Assembly (NCBI RefSeq): GCF_003172955.1
Contig: NZ_QGKR01000193.1
Location: 1-54,232, forward strand
Length of the DNA stretch: 54,232 nt
Direction: 5' to 3'
Source: Micromonospora acroterricola
GTDB lineage: Bacteria; Actinomycetota; Actinomycetes; Mycobacteriales; Micromonosporaceae
Shown in pieces: positions 36,554 through 43,539 of this stretch. The stretch's first letter is position 1. Each line of letters opens with the position of its first letter. The translations under genes were made by a program, and so were the position numbers. The notes beneath the pieces were generated by a model. It had not been told where the DNA came from and searched no databases. It saw nothing but the letters and a program-made list of their open reading frames with translations.

Positions 36554-36911
36554 CGAGGCGTGGTACGACGACGACGCGGGCCCGGTGGCCCGCCCGTACA
36601 CGATGACCGGCGGGCGCACCGCACCGGATCGAGGACGGTTCGACCTGATCTCGCTGGTCGTCGCCCGGCGGGCAGCCGCGCCTGGCACGCCGCTCTTCCC
36701 CGAACAGGCGCGGATCGTCGAGCTGTGTCACCATCCAGTGTCGGTGGCTGAGGTCGGCGCCGAGTTGGACCTGCCCGTGGGGACCGTCCGAGTTCTCCTC
36801 GGTGACCTGCTCACGGCCGGTCTGATCGAGACGCACGAACCGCCGACGCTGTCGGAGCTGCCGACCGCGGATCTGCTCGAGGCGATACTCGTCGGGCTTC
36901 GCGCGCTGTGA
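36531..36911 (+). CDS. DUF742-family protein (CvnC type)
   Basis: A 126-residue protein with the DUF742 layout: RPYTMTGGRT near the N-terminus, a winged-helix-like core PEQARIVELCHHPVSVAEVGAELDLPVGTVRVLLGDLL, and a C-terminal LLEAILVGLRAL. CvnC proteins accompany kinase and roadblock genes in actinobacterial conservons and probably bind them or DNA. GTG start with GGGGA upstream, overlapping the preceding gene. Confidence 0.9.
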   Translation: MYTTDTADEAWYDDDAGPVARPYTMTGGRTAPDRGRFDLISLVVARRAAAPGTPLFPEQARIVELCHHPVSVAEVGAELDLPVGTVRVLLGDLLTAGLIETHEPPTLSELPTADLLEAILVGLRAL

Positions 36912-36984
36912 CCGGCCGGGTGGCACCCCCGACCGGGGGAAGCGCAGGCGCGTGTCCGGTGACGAATTGAAGGAGAAACAGGGA

Positions 36985-37719
36985 GTGCCGGCAACACCGC
37001 CCCAGCCACGGCGCACTGTGGTGATCATCCTGCTGGACCGGATCGTGGCCATCGCCGCAGCCGCACGGCGGGTGCTCACCGGCCGGGGTGACGTCTCGCG
37101 CGCCACGTGGGTGGCCGTCATCGCGGCGCTCGGGGTGCTGATCGCGACGGTCGTGTCGGTCGTCGGGGTCCTGCGTACGCCGGAGGGCCTGGCGCCGGTG
37201 ACCCTCGACCCACCGCCGTCCGTCGACCAGGTGGGCACGTCTCCCGCCGACACGCCGAGGGCGCAGGCGAGACCCGCCGTCACCAGCCCGAGGCCGTCCG
37301 CTCCCGTAGAAACCACGGCAGCCCCGCCGACCCCCGAGCCGTCCACCAGCGCGCCGTCGCCGAGCGCCTCGCCCGCCGCACCGACGCCGGCCGCTCTGGG
37401 CGCCGACTTCGCCATCGAGGAGAACTCCCTGCTCAGCTACGGCGCCGCCGTGACGATCAGCAATCCCGGCGCCGTGCCGGTGCCGCAGTGGACGCTGGTC
37501 GTCACCCTCCCCCGGGAGTCGCTGCGTGTCAGCTCGGTCGAGGGCGCGCAGGCCAGCCGGGACGGTGCGGTGTGGACGTTCGTGCCCGACGGGAGCGCCG
37601 GTCAGGTGTCCGGAAGCGCGTCGGTCCGGGTGACCTTCCGGGTCAACGGCGCGCCCGTCAGCTCCGCCCCGACCGCCTGCACCATCGACGGGGCCACCTG
37701 CACCGGCCTGCCGGACTGA
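36985..37719 (+). CDS. Membrane-anchored protein with C-terminal CBM2-like domain
   Basis: A 244-residue protein. One TM helix around residues 40-61 (WVAVIAALGVLIATVVSVVG), a Pro/Thr/Ser/Ala-rich extracellular linker, then a C-terminal beta-sandwich with the CBM2 pattern (YGAAVTISNPGAVPVPQWTL and a Cys pair in ACTIDGATC). The GTG at 36985 is preferred over one at 36952 because AAGGAG lies nine bases upstream. It follows the conservon-like genes by 73 bases and occupies the place where a CvnD GTPase gene would be expected. It may present a glycan-binding module at the cell surface (inferred). Confidence 0.72.
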   Translation: MPATPPQPRRTVVIILLDRIVAIAAAARRVLTGRGDVSRATWVAVIAALGVLIATVVSVVGVLRTPEGLAPVTLDPPPSVDQVGTSPADTPRAQARPAVTSPRPSAPVETTAAPPTPEPSTSAPSPSASPAAPTPAALGADFAIEENSLLSYGAAVTISNPGAVPVPQWTLVVTLPRESLRVSSVEGAQASRDGAVWTFVPDGSAGQVSGSASVRVTFRVNGAPVSSAPTACTIDGATCTGLPD

Positions 37720-37798
37720 CCGGCCGCGTCACCCAGGGTTCGGGCGGTCGCCACGCTCGATTGATCGTGCATTCGGTTGTGCTTCGTACCGTCCGAGC

Positions 37799-39715
37799 AT
37801 GACTGTCCTACCCGCACCATCGCCGCCCGGCCGCGCCGCGACGAGGCTCGTCGCCCTGCGTACCCGGGCCGCCGCCACCATCGCGGCGCTCGCCGTCACC
37901 GGCGCCGCCGTGGCGGTGACCGTGGCGACCTCGTCGCCCGCCACCGCCGAGCCGGGCACCGTCGCCGTCTCGGAGACCTTCTCCTCCGGGTCGCTGCCCG
38001 CCGGCTGGAACGCGGTCGACGGCGCCTGGAGGGTCGAGAACGGCCGGCTGTACGGCACCTCCACCAGCTCGGGCGAGAACAACAAGATCACTTTCGGTCG
38101 GCACCTGAACGACTTCCGGCTCGAGGCCACGATGCGCTTCGAGTCGGTCTCCGCGGCCACCCGCTGGGCCTCGCTCGGTATCGACGTCCCCGCGAACGGG
38201 GCCACCCCGTGGTGGATCGCCACCCTGCGCAGCGGCACCACCGCCGCCAACGGTCTCGAGTTCGCCCAGCGGACCACGGCCAACGCCTGGGTCGTGACGA
38301 ACACGGCCTCCGCCCCGTACGCCGCCGGCACCGGCCGCGACGTCCGCGTCGCCGTCGAGGTGCACGGCAACCAGGCACGCTGGATCTTCGACGGCCGGGA
38401 GGCGATGCGCACGAGCAGCCTCCAGCGCTCCCCCAACGGCGTCCAGGCGCTCTTCGTCAACGGCGCCACCGTCTCGTACGACGACGTGACCGTCACCGAG
38501 CTGGCGCCGAACGGCTACATCCGCCCGAAGGGCAGCCCGTTCACGGTGATCGCGCACCGCGGCGCGTCCGCCGCCGCGCCGGAGAACACGCTGGTCGCGC
38601 AGGAGATCGCGCGTCGGGGCGGCGCCGACTGGATCGAGAACGACGTCCAGCCGAGCAAGGACGGCATCCCGTTCATCGTGCACGACGGCACCGTCGACCG
38701 GACCACCGACGGGACCGGCACCGTCCGGAACCTGACCGCCGCGCAGATCAAGGCGCTCGACGCCGGCTCCTGGTTCGCCCCGCATTACGTCGGCGAGCGT
38801 GTGCCGACCCTCGCCGAGCAGCTCGCGGACCTGCGTACCCGGGGCGGCAACCTGCTGCTGGAGATCAAGGGCAGGCACACCAGGGACGAGGTCGCCACGA
38901 TCATCCAGGTGATCCGGAGCGAGCAGATGATGAGCCGGGTGTTCGTCCAGAGCTTCGAGGTCGACGCCCTCCGGTACACCCACGACCTCGCTCCGGAGCT
39001 GCCGCTCGGCCTGCTCCGCAGCAGCCTCGACGCCGACCCGGTGGCGATCTCCAGGGAGCTGCACCTCACCGCGTACAACCCGGACGGCAACGCGTTGCTG
39101 GCCAAGCCGGAGGTGGTCGCGCCGCTGCACGCCGCCGGGGTCGCCGTGATGGCCTGGACGATGGACTCCGCCGGCCTGTGGCAGCGGTTGGAGCGGATCG
39201 GCGCCGACGCGGTCATCACCAACCGGGCGTCCGAGCTGGTCGGCTGGAACTCGGCGTTCATGCAGCGCGCCTCCGCCGACGCCACCGTTGAGATCACCTC
39301 ACCGGTCGACGGCGCGCGCCTCGACCGGGCCCAGTCCCCCGTGATCGCGGTCGCCGCCACCAACGCGGACACGGTCACCGTCACGCTCGACGGCGGAAAG
39401 TCGGCCGCGGGACGCAAGCTCGACCTGGTCACGCTGACCGCTGGCCGGCACACCGTCCACACCGAGGTGACCGGCCCGGAGGGCACCGCGACCGCGACCA
39501 GCACCTTCACCGTGACGGTGACCCAGGCCGGGCTCGGCTACCTGATCCTCACCTCCGGCGCCGAGCCGGCCGCCGTAAACGCCATGACGGTCAAGCTGGC
39601 CCACGCCCAGTACGCCCAGCTCGCCACCTACGTCGACCGGCAGGCCGGCAAGCTGGTGCCCGCGGAGGTCGCCGGTGTCATCGCCGCCGACGCTCGCACC
39701 CTCGCGCTGACGTAG
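37799..39715 (+). CDS. Secreted glycerophosphodiester phosphodiesterase with accessory domains
   Basis: A 638-residue exported protein. Signal peptide about 1-50 (cleavage near ATAEP); N-terminal concanavalin-like beta-sandwich about 52-235; GDPD TIM-barrel about 248-490 with HRG near residue 252, PENT, the acidic pair IENDVQ and VHDGTVDRTTDG; an Ig-like domain about 495-575; and a C-terminal helical segment resembling the FIMAH module. The enzyme class hydrolyses glycerophosphodiesters or teichoic-acid-type polymers. It is followed by a perfect 12-bp hairpin. The GDPD assignment is firm; the physiological substrate is unknown. Confidence 0.88.
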   Translation: MTVLPAPSPPGRAATRLVALRTRAAATIAALAVTGAAVAVTVATSSPATAEPGTVAVSETFSSGSLPAGWNAVDGAWRVENGRLYGTSTSSGENNKITFGRHLNDFRLEATMRFESVSAATRWASLGIDVPANGATPWWIATLRSGTTAANGLEFAQRTTANAWVVTNTASAPYAAGTGRDVRVAVEVHGNQARWIFDGREAMRTSSLQRSPNGVQALFVNGATVSYDDVTVTELAPNGYIRPKGSPFTVIAHRGASAAAPENTLVAQEIARRGGADWIENDVQPSKDGIPFIVHDGTVDRTTDGTGTVRNLTAAQIKALDAGSWFAPHYVGERVPTLAEQLADLRTRGGNLLLEIKGRHTRDEVATIIQVIRSEQMMSRVFVQSFEVDALRYTHDLAPELPLGLLRSSLDADPVAISRELHLTAYNPDGNALLAKPEVVAPLHAAGVAVMAWTMDSAGLWQRLERIGADAVITNRASELVGWNSAFMQRASADATVEITSPVDGARLDRAQSPVIAVAATNADTVTVTLDGGKSAAGRKLDLVTLTAGRHTVHTEVTGPEGTATATSTFTVTVTQAGLGYLILTSGAEPAAVNAMTVKLAHAQYAQLATYVDRQAGKLVPAEVAGVIAADARTLALT

Positions 39716-39733
39716 TCCGTCACCACGCCGAGA

Positions 39734-39765
39734 GTCCCCGCCGTCCTTCCCCCGACGGCGGGGAC
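39734..39765 (+). terminator. Terminator of the GDPD gene, 12-bp perfect stem
   Basis: GTCCCCGCCGTC (39734-39745) pairs with 39754-39765 across an eight-base loop. It starts 18 bases past the GDPD stop. Confidence 0.7.
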
Positions 39766-39867
39766 ACGGCAACGCGCCGCGGTACGACGACCGGCAAAGG
39801 TCGAGAACCGTCCGCCGGCGACAGCACGCGCGACCTGCACAACTGGCGTCCGTGGACCTCCAATCCA

Positions 39868-39901
39868 GGTTTGACAAACCATCGCGGTTGCCGTATCAAC
39901 C
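39868..39901 (+). promoter_or_regulatory. Strong promoter with two overlapping dyads upstream of the HAD gene
   Basis: TTGACA (39871-39876), exactly 17 bases, then TATCAA (39894-39899). The -35 lies inside the perfect dyad GGTTTG-A-CAAACC (39868-39880), and the -10 overlaps GGTTG-N6-CAACC (39886-39901). This fits a tightly repressed promoter firing towards the HAD gene. Confidence 0.6.
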
Positions 39902-39907
39902 AGTGGG

Positions 39908-39949
39908 GTGACCGTCCTCACCTCGAACACGCATTGGTGGTCCATGTGA
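39908..39949 (+). CDS. Possible leaderless leader peptide
   Basis: A GTG lies at the predicted transcription start, 8 bases past the -10. It opens a 13-codon frame, MTVLTSNTHWWSM, followed by TGA. Adjacent Trp codons recall Trp attenuator leader peptides of actinobacteria, but no trp gene follows and downstream hairpins are weak. Speculative. Confidence 0.2.
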   Translation: MTVLTSNTHWWSM

Positions 39950-40084
39950 GAACGCGTTGCCACAAGCCGAGCCCAATTCGGATCTCCGGGGCAATGAGCG
40001 CCTCCATTGGACGGAATGGTGGAGGGGCCCGGTAACGTGGCTCATGACGTCGGTGCGCCCGCCCCCGAGACGCAGCCAGGTGGC

Positions 40085-40813
40085 ATGCCTTGGACGATGA
40101 ACGGCTCGCCGGTGTCATGCGTTTTCCTGGATTTCTTTGGCACCCTCGTCGACTACTCACCGAGTCGCACCGAGCAGGGCTTTCACCGCTCTCACGCACT
40201 ACTGCGGAGCATGGGCCTGCGCATGGGGTACGACGAGTTTCTCCATGAATGGTCAGCCGAGTCGTCACGCCTCGACGAGGTCACCCAGACCAGCCACCGC
40301 GAGTTCTCCATGGAGGACGTCACCTCCGACTTCCTGAAGAGGCTGACGAAGAGCGATCCGGCGCCGCACACCGTGGCACAGTTCGTCGAGGTGTACCTGG
40401 ACGAATGGAACAAGGGGGTCCGCTATCCGGCCGACGCACCGATGATCGTGGCGACACTCGCGAGCCGGTTCCGGCTCGCCGTCGTCACCAATACGCACAA
40501 GGCCGATCTGGTGCCCCGCCATCTGGCCAACATGGGCATCGCCGACTTCTTCGACAGTGTTGTCACGTCCCTGGAGGTCGGTTGGAGGAAACCCCACCCG
40601 GCGATCTTCGCCGAGGCGCTCGATCAGATGCGGGTCGCCCCGTCCGACGCCGTCTTCGTGGGTGACAACTACACGGCAGACTATCTCGGCTCCAAAGCCG
40701 CCGGGATCGACGGCCTGTTGATCGATCCGACCTGCCGGTACGACATTCCGGAGCAGGACCGCCTGCGGAGTCTGGGCGACATCCTTCAGCTGGCGGTTCC
40801 AGCCTCAGCCTGA
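40085..40813 (+). CDS. HAD-superfamily hydrolase
   Basis: A 242-residue HAD hydrolase. Motif I is FLDFFGTLVD (nucleophile Asp, but Phe instead of Asp at position +2, as in dehalogenase-like members). Motif II is VVTNTH, the motif III Lys is in GWRKPHPAIF, and motif IV is VFVGDNYTADYLG. A helical cap lies between about 20 and 110. ATG 40085 has AGGTGG just upstream; ATG 40097 is an alternative. It is convergent with, and overlaps by 28 bases, the polyprenyl-synthase-like gene. Substrate unknown; the altered motif I makes a standard phosphatase role less certain. Confidence 0.82.
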   Translation: MPWTMNGSPVSCVFLDFFGTLVDYSPSRTEQGFHRSHALLRSMGLRMGYDEFLHEWSAESSRLDEVTQTSHREFSMEDVTSDFLKRLTKSDPAPHTVAQFVEVYLDEWNKGVRYPADAPMIVATLASRFRLAVVTNTHKADLVPRHLANMGIADFFDSVVTSLEVGWRKPHPAIFAEALDQMRVAPSDAVFVGDNYTADYLGSKAAGIDGLLIDPTCRYDIPEQDRLRSLGDILQLAVPASA

Positions 40814-41931
40814 GCGGGCCACCCAGGAGACCGTCTCGACAGGTTCGCCCGCATGCGGTCCTCCACCTCGGTCGGCACTCCGAAGGAGCGATCGGCCGCG
40901 AGCGCGAGAGAGGTGAGGTAGGGAGGCGGATCGCACAGGCCGTGAGCAACGGCCCGCGTGCCCTGCAGCCACCGCTGCTCGATGAGCAACTCGACCGGTT
41001 CCGGGTCGGGGAACGCCAGCTTGGCCGACCGGAGGCACTCGTCGCGAAGATCGCGCATTCGCCCGAGAACATGTTCTGGCGCGCTACTGTCCAGGACTAG
41101 CTCGGTCAGCTCACCCTCCAGGTCGGCGTCCTCCTCGCCCCCTCGGTCCCAGATCTCCCGCACCATCGACGTCACTCGCCCCGCGTGAGATGTGGTCGAC
41201 AGGGCGCACAGGACGGGCAGCGTGACCAGACCTCGGCGCACATCTTCCCGAACGTCCATCAACTCGTCTGCCGCCTGGCGCAGTCTGCCGATGCCGGCCG
41301 CCACGAACCGCCGATGCGGCGAGAACGACCTCCGTGCGTCCTGGCACGCGACTCCGAACATCAGTTCGTTGATCGCCGAGCCGAACAGCCTCGATGTGCC
41401 GGATCGCCAGTACTCGTCCACCGCCGTGTTCAGTTGCGCCGGATCAAAGCTGGCCTGTGAGTCGCGCATCATGGCGTTGATCGTCCGTCTTGCCAGACTC
41501 GAGAGCAGGGAGACCGAGTCGACGCCGGAGGGCGCGACCAGTGCGTAGCCGAGGTTGGTGAGCAGCGCGGTCGCCGCCACCGACGCGGTGCCCCACAACT
41601 CCTCGGCGCGCCTGAGCACGGGCGCACCTCCGTCGAGCAGTATGTCCAGGCCCATCAGGGGGAAGCTGTAGGACAGGACGCAGCCGACAACCGCGTCGCC
41701 TTGCGCCGGACCACAGTTCAACGCGTCGGAGCAGGCCAGATAGGGCAGCGAATGGCGGTACACGAAATCGGTGGCCGACGAGGAGCGGAACCCGGACTCG
41801 ACCAGGAACCCGACAACCCGCTGCTCGATGTCCTCCAGCTGCGGTTCGAACAGTCTCACCAGGGACGCCAGGATGTCCTGATCGGTCACCGGTGAAGCGC
41901 CGTGGCTGTCCTTCAGCTCGCCTTCACCCAC
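40786..41931 (-). CDS. Degenerate polyprenyl-synthase-like (isoprenoid synthase fold) protein
   Basis: A 381-residue all-helical protein resembling trans-isoprenyl diphosphate synthases by layout. The first Asp-rich motif DDxxD appears as DILLD (96-100), followed by RRAEELWG. A middle segment SGTSRLFGSAI resembles the KTaxLf helix. The second motif appears as DELMD (222-226), followed by EDVRRGLVTLPV (compare DxxxGKxTLPV). Both Asp clusters are altered, so catalysis may differ or be lost. The GTG start has AAAGGGGGA six bases upstream and overlaps the preceding gene by 19 bases. Last gene of a four-gene operon. The fold call is moderate. Confidence 0.6.
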   Translation of the reverse strand: MGEGELKDSHGASPVTDQDILASLVRLFEPQLEDIEQRVVGFLVESGFRSSSATDFVYRHSLPYLACSDALNCGPAQGDAVVGCVLSYSFPLMGLDILLDGGAPVLRRAEELWGTASVAATALLTNLGYALVAPSGVDSVSLLSSLARRTINAMMRDSQASFDPAQLNTAVDEYWRSGTSRLFGSAINELMFGVACQDARRSFSPHRRFVAAGIGRLRQAADELMDVREDVRRGLVTLPVLCALSTTSHAGRVTSMVREIWDRGGEEDADLEGELTELVLDSSAPEHVLGRMRDLRDECLRSAKLAFPDPEPVELLIEQRWLQGTRAVAHGLCDPPPYLTSLALAADRSFGVPTEVEDRMRANLSRRSPGWPAQAEAGTAS

Positions 41932-42479
41932 GTGAAGTCCCCCTTTCGCGACTGCGGCTCCTCGATCCCGATCCATACGCCGTCGATCCGCCCCCCGTGC
42001 CGGGATATCCTGCCCAGCAGCAGGCCGTGATACCTGCCCCGCACCGCGATGCTCTTCCATGACCCGGAGAACGTCCCGTCGCTGGCCAGGACGGCGGAGA
42101 AATCGTAGGTCGTCCGCTTCAGCGGGAAGTCCCCGTCAATTCTGGTGCTTGTCGACCTGCCTCTCAGCAGTAGCCCGACCTGCGTTATCTGCAGATCCTC
42201 CTCGACCCGAACCAGCTCGCCCGACTTCTCGTACTCGAAGTAGCCCGCCCAGTGACCCTCTGCGCGAATTCCTCTGGATGACGACAACACGTGCTTTATC
42301 GACCCGAGCGTGCGGGTCGACGCGAGCAGGCCCAGCAGGAGGAGGGCCCCACCGAGGAGCGCCGCCTTCGTGTTGGACGTGCCGGGATCGCCGGTGGCCA
42401 CGGCATTGAAGCCGGCACTGATCGCCGCGCCGACGAACCCGCCGATCAAGAGAAGCGCGAGCTGGCGTCTGAAGTCCAT
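41913..42479 (-). CDS. Two-TM membrane protein with C-terminal beta-rich domain, unknown function
   Basis: A 188-residue protein. TM1 about 7-27 and TM2 about 39-56 with a short loop, then a soluble region about 70-188 predicted rich in beta strands: GHWAGYFEY, DLQITQVGLLLRGR, DGTFSGSWKS, GRIDGVWIGI and GDFTWVKA, a recurring W/G pattern of small lipocalin-like barrels. The arrangement of two TM helices plus a beta barrel resembles by eye the Cap15/S-2TMbeta effectors of CBASS, but no cyclase gene is nearby, so this is only a structural comparison. It is third in the radical SAM operon, 85 bases after the kinase gene. Confidence 0.6.
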   Translation of the reverse strand: MDFRRQLALLLIGGFVGAAISAGFNAVATGDPGTSNTKAALLGGALLLLGLLASTRTLGSIKHVLSSSRGIRAEGHWAGYFEYEKSGELVRVEEDLQITQVGLLLRGRSTSTRIDGDFPLKRTTYDFSAVLASDGTFSGSWKSIAVRGRYHGLLLGRISRHGGRIDGVWIGIEEPQSRKGDFTWVKAS

Positions 42480-42564
42480 GTCGGTCCTGTCCCCTAGTGG
42501 CCGTGTCTCGGAGGCTCTCCCCGCAGGACAGACGCCCGTGAAGAACGTGGTGTTCGGATCTGGC

Positions 42565-43536
42565 TCACGGAACGGCCGCGCCGGTGCTCCGGCCGTCCAG
42601 AACCACGGCACCCTGGTGGTCGACAGCGGGGGCAACGGTCCGGACGCCCGCGCGATGAAGAGCGGCCCGTATCGACGGGATGCGCGCCGACTCCTCGATG
42701 ATCAGCCATGCGGCGCCCGCGCCGCCTCCACCACAGGGCTTGGCCGTGGACACGCCCGCGCTCTCGAGGCATGGCAGGAAGTCGGGGTCGACGATCCTCT
42801 GGTCCAGTCTTTCCTGTGCCTCGCGGACACGTTCCAGCAGTTTCGGAAGCGATGCGTACGCTCCCAGCCTGATCACGCCGCAGAGGTCCGCCGCGAGGCG
42901 GTCGAGATCCCCGAGCGACGCCCGGACCCGGTGTGTCGCATACCCCCTCACGACGTCCTCGACCAGAGCCGCTCCCCTCCGGACGGTTGCCGGCAGGGCG
43001 ATGACGATGCGAGCGGCGGCCCAGGCCTGGAATGCCGGGCCCAATGGGTGGGCGTGCCTGCCATCGGCGCTGGAGATGACCACGTTGGCGCCGCCGTACG
43101 AGGACGCGTACTGGTCCTGCCAGCCTCCCACGATGCCGAGGTGCCGTTCCGCGGCAGCCGCCGCCTCCGCCACCTCCTTCGGGTTGAGGGGGATCCCCCG
43201 GTCTGCCGCCAGCAGGCGGACCATGGCCACCCCCTGCGCGGCCGATGTGCCGAGTCCACACCCGGCAGGAACGTCAACCTCGACCGACATCGGTCGGGTC
43301 CGCCGTCGGTCGAGGCCGAGCACGCCGGCGCAGGCGGCACGCAGTTCCTCGACGAACCCGTCGGCGACCGGCTCACCGTCGCGGCGGTCGCGGAACGTCG
43401 CCCACGCGTACAGGGTGATGGCGATGTTCACGGATGTGCCGTTGGGCCGGCCCGCGTCGAACGGAGGAACATCGGTGTAGCCACCGGTGAGGTCGACGCG
43501 GACGGGCGCCCTGGCGATGAGGCTCTTCGCTGCCAC
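42565..43536 (-). CDS. GHMP-family sugar kinase
   Basis: A 323-residue GHMP kinase: motif 1 APVRVDLTGGYTDVPPF (10-26), motif 2 PAGCGLGTSA (90-99), motif 3 PCGGGGAGAAW near the C-terminus, and GGWQDQYASSYGGAN in between. The DLTGGYTDVPP form is closest to fucokinase and D-glycero-D-manno-heptose-7-phosphate kinases rather than mevalonate kinase. It would phosphorylate a sugar (1-position) with ATP. GTG start three bases after the radical SAM stop, so co-translated. Family is firm; substrate unknown. Confidence 0.85.
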   Translation of the reverse strand: MAAKSLIARAPVRVDLTGGYTDVPPFDAGRPNGTSVNIAITLYAWATFRDRRDGEPVADGFVEELRAACAGVLGLDRRRTRPMSVEVDVPAGCGLGTSAAQGVAMVRLLAADRGIPLNPKEVAEAAAAAERHLGIVGGWQDQYASSYGGANVVISSADGRHAHPLGPAFQAWAAARIVIALPATVRRGAALVEDVVRGYATHRVRASLGDLDRLAADLCGVIRLGAYASLPKLLERVREAQERLDQRIVDPDFLPCLESAGVSTAKPCGGGGAGAAWLIIEESARIPSIRAALHRAGVRTVAPAVDHQGAVVLDGRSTGAAVP

Positions 43537-43539
43537 GGG

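Larger units (their letters stand above)
39716..40084. other. 369-base intergenic region at the left edge of the lower-GC block
   Basis: It holds the GDPD terminator, a consensus promoter with two operator-like dyads, and a 13-codon mini-ORF, each listed separately. Base composition drops from about 39.84 kb onward compared with the preceding gene. Confidence 0.5.

Noticed and set aside
41913..42479. Reading the two-TM beta-rich protein as a CBASS effector
   Set aside because: No CD-NTase, Cap2/Cap3 or other CBASS gene is present in the window, so only the layout similarity is kept as a finding.
42565..43536. Mevalonate-pathway role for the GHMP kinase next to a prenyl-synthase-like gene
   Set aside because: Motif 1 (VDLTGGYTDVPP) is of the fucokinase/heptokinase type, and no other mevalonate-pathway gene is nearby.
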